A stretch of 64,000 nt of DNA, taken from the NCBI GenBank assembly GCA_036245525.1, contig BTPG01000001.1, positions 180,654,736-180,718,735 of the forward strand. Direction: 5' to 3'. This document shows, piece by piece, positions 63,320 through 64,000 of the stretch (position 1 is the first letter of the stretch; each line of letters starts with the position of its first letter). This stretch comes from Semisulcospira habei (Eukaryota > Mollusca > Gastropoda > Semisulcospiridae). The translations under genes were made by a program, and so were the position numbers. The notes beneath the pieces are model-generated. The model was not told the origin of the DNA and searched no databases. It saw only the letters and a program-made list of their open reading frames with translations.

Positions 63320-64000
63320 TATCAATAAGCGCCTGCAGTGGTACCTGGACTCCGAGAGCATTATCGTGCCAGAACAAGCCGGCTTCAGAAGCTACAAGAG
63401 CACAGAAGACCAGACAACACACCTTGCACAGGTCATAGAAGATGATTTCTAGATCAGAAGGTGACATTAGCTGCCTTCATTGACCTACAGAAGGCTTTCG
63501 ACAAGGTGTGAAAGGATGGTCTCCTCGTGAAACTCCTTCGCAGCGGCATCCAAGGGAACATGCACCGCTGGACCAAGTCATACCTGCACAATCGCAGAGC
63601 CCGTGTGACAGTGGATGGGTACTGTGGCCAACATGTACTAGTGTGTCGGGGGTGCCACAGGGAGGAGCCCTGTCACCGACCCTGTTCATACTCTTCATCA
63701 ACGACCTTGTGCCAGAGCTACCTGGGGAGTTTATGCGGCCCTGTATGCAGATGACCAGGTACTCTGGTGCACAGAAGATTATGCAACAACCGCAACATAC
63801 AGGATGCAGCTAGCCCTGGACAGGTTGACAGACTGTACCAAGAACTGGTGAGTGACCATCAACACAGAAAAATCATCAGCCACACTCTTCCCTCTCTCCA
63901 CAAATGCAAAGGCTGGCAACCTAACACTGGGCAACACTCCGCTGCATTATGAAGACTAACAGACATTCTTGGGAGTCGCCCTTGACAAGAGGCTGACGTC
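63320..64000 (+). pseudogene. Jockey-type LINE reverse transcriptase, partial
   Basis: Plus-strand text NKRLQWYLDSESIIVPEQ (about 63324), STEDQTTHLAQVIE, LAAFIDLQKAFDKV (catalytic Asp, about 63480), then after a stop LLVKLLRSGIQGNMHRW, RARVTVDGYCG, SGVPQGGALSPTLFILFIND (63645) and ALYADDQVLWC with the catalytic YADD at 63744-63755, followed by INTEKSSA and LGVALDKRL. Frames change near 63515, 63640 and 63800. Runs off the right edge of the window; the endonuclease is absent on the left. Confidence 0.85.

Overview
This is a eukaryotic window with no recognisable host exon. Nearly everything that can be identified is a transposable element or simple repeat. The mix (Polinton/Maverick, CsRN1-like Ty3/Gypsy, I/Nimb-type and L2-type LINEs, tRNA-SINEs ending in (ATT)n, repeats rich in AAGGTCAAGGTCA, long GT/GA/AT microsatellites) is what I would expect of a mollusc, probably a gastropod or bivalve. 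That organism call is inference from repeat families only; no host gene supports it.

Layout. 1-7600: old repeats, including a retroposon-like family (1-960, again at 49.3 kb and 59.9-61.4 kb), a Tc1/mariner transposase tail, a roughly 150-bp periodic repeat, a tRNA-derived SINE and a palindrome. 8003-16551: a complete, very young Ty3/Gypsy-type retrotransposon with two 1437-bp LTRs that read as identical, a 4-bp target duplication, PBS, gag, a -1 frameshift heptamer (GGGAAAC) directly before the gag stop, protease, RT-RNase H and polypurine tract. Integrase is missing; a cluster of hairpins and non-coding DNA lies where it should be. The LTR carries ten 48-50-bp hairpin units just downstream of the TATA box. 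17.4-20.4 kb: a decayed PIN-like-domain gene, its possible promoter repeat, and an element with GGCTCACGTG ends.

20.5-40.9 kb: a decayed Polinton/Maverick (packaging ATPase, protein-primed family B DNA polymerase, retroviral-type integrase, capsid-candidate genes, several small or membrane proteins). It was hit at least four times: a 2373-bp solo LTR, a 988-bp solo LTR, a 61-bp truncated LINE end, and a full-length 5864-bp LINE (29640-35503) that split the polymerase gene with a 13-bp duplication. Removing each insert leaves the flanking Polinton reading frame in phase, which confirms the boundaries.

41-64 kb: LINE fragments (RTE-type, L2-type, Jockey-type), a second copy of the SINE, a third solo LTR, a MITE-like inverted repeat, more GGCTCACG-family elements, microsatellites, and a Jockey-like reverse transcriptase running off the right edge.

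How the parts relate. The Gypsy copy must have been inserted by an integrase supplied in trans, or lost its own during or just after transposition. The SINE 3' end matches the end of the L2-type LINE in this window, so that LINE is its likely partner. The I/Nimb-type LINE left at least three copies of different length (5864 bp, about 500 bp, 61 bp), an in-window view of 5' truncation during target-primed reverse transcription.
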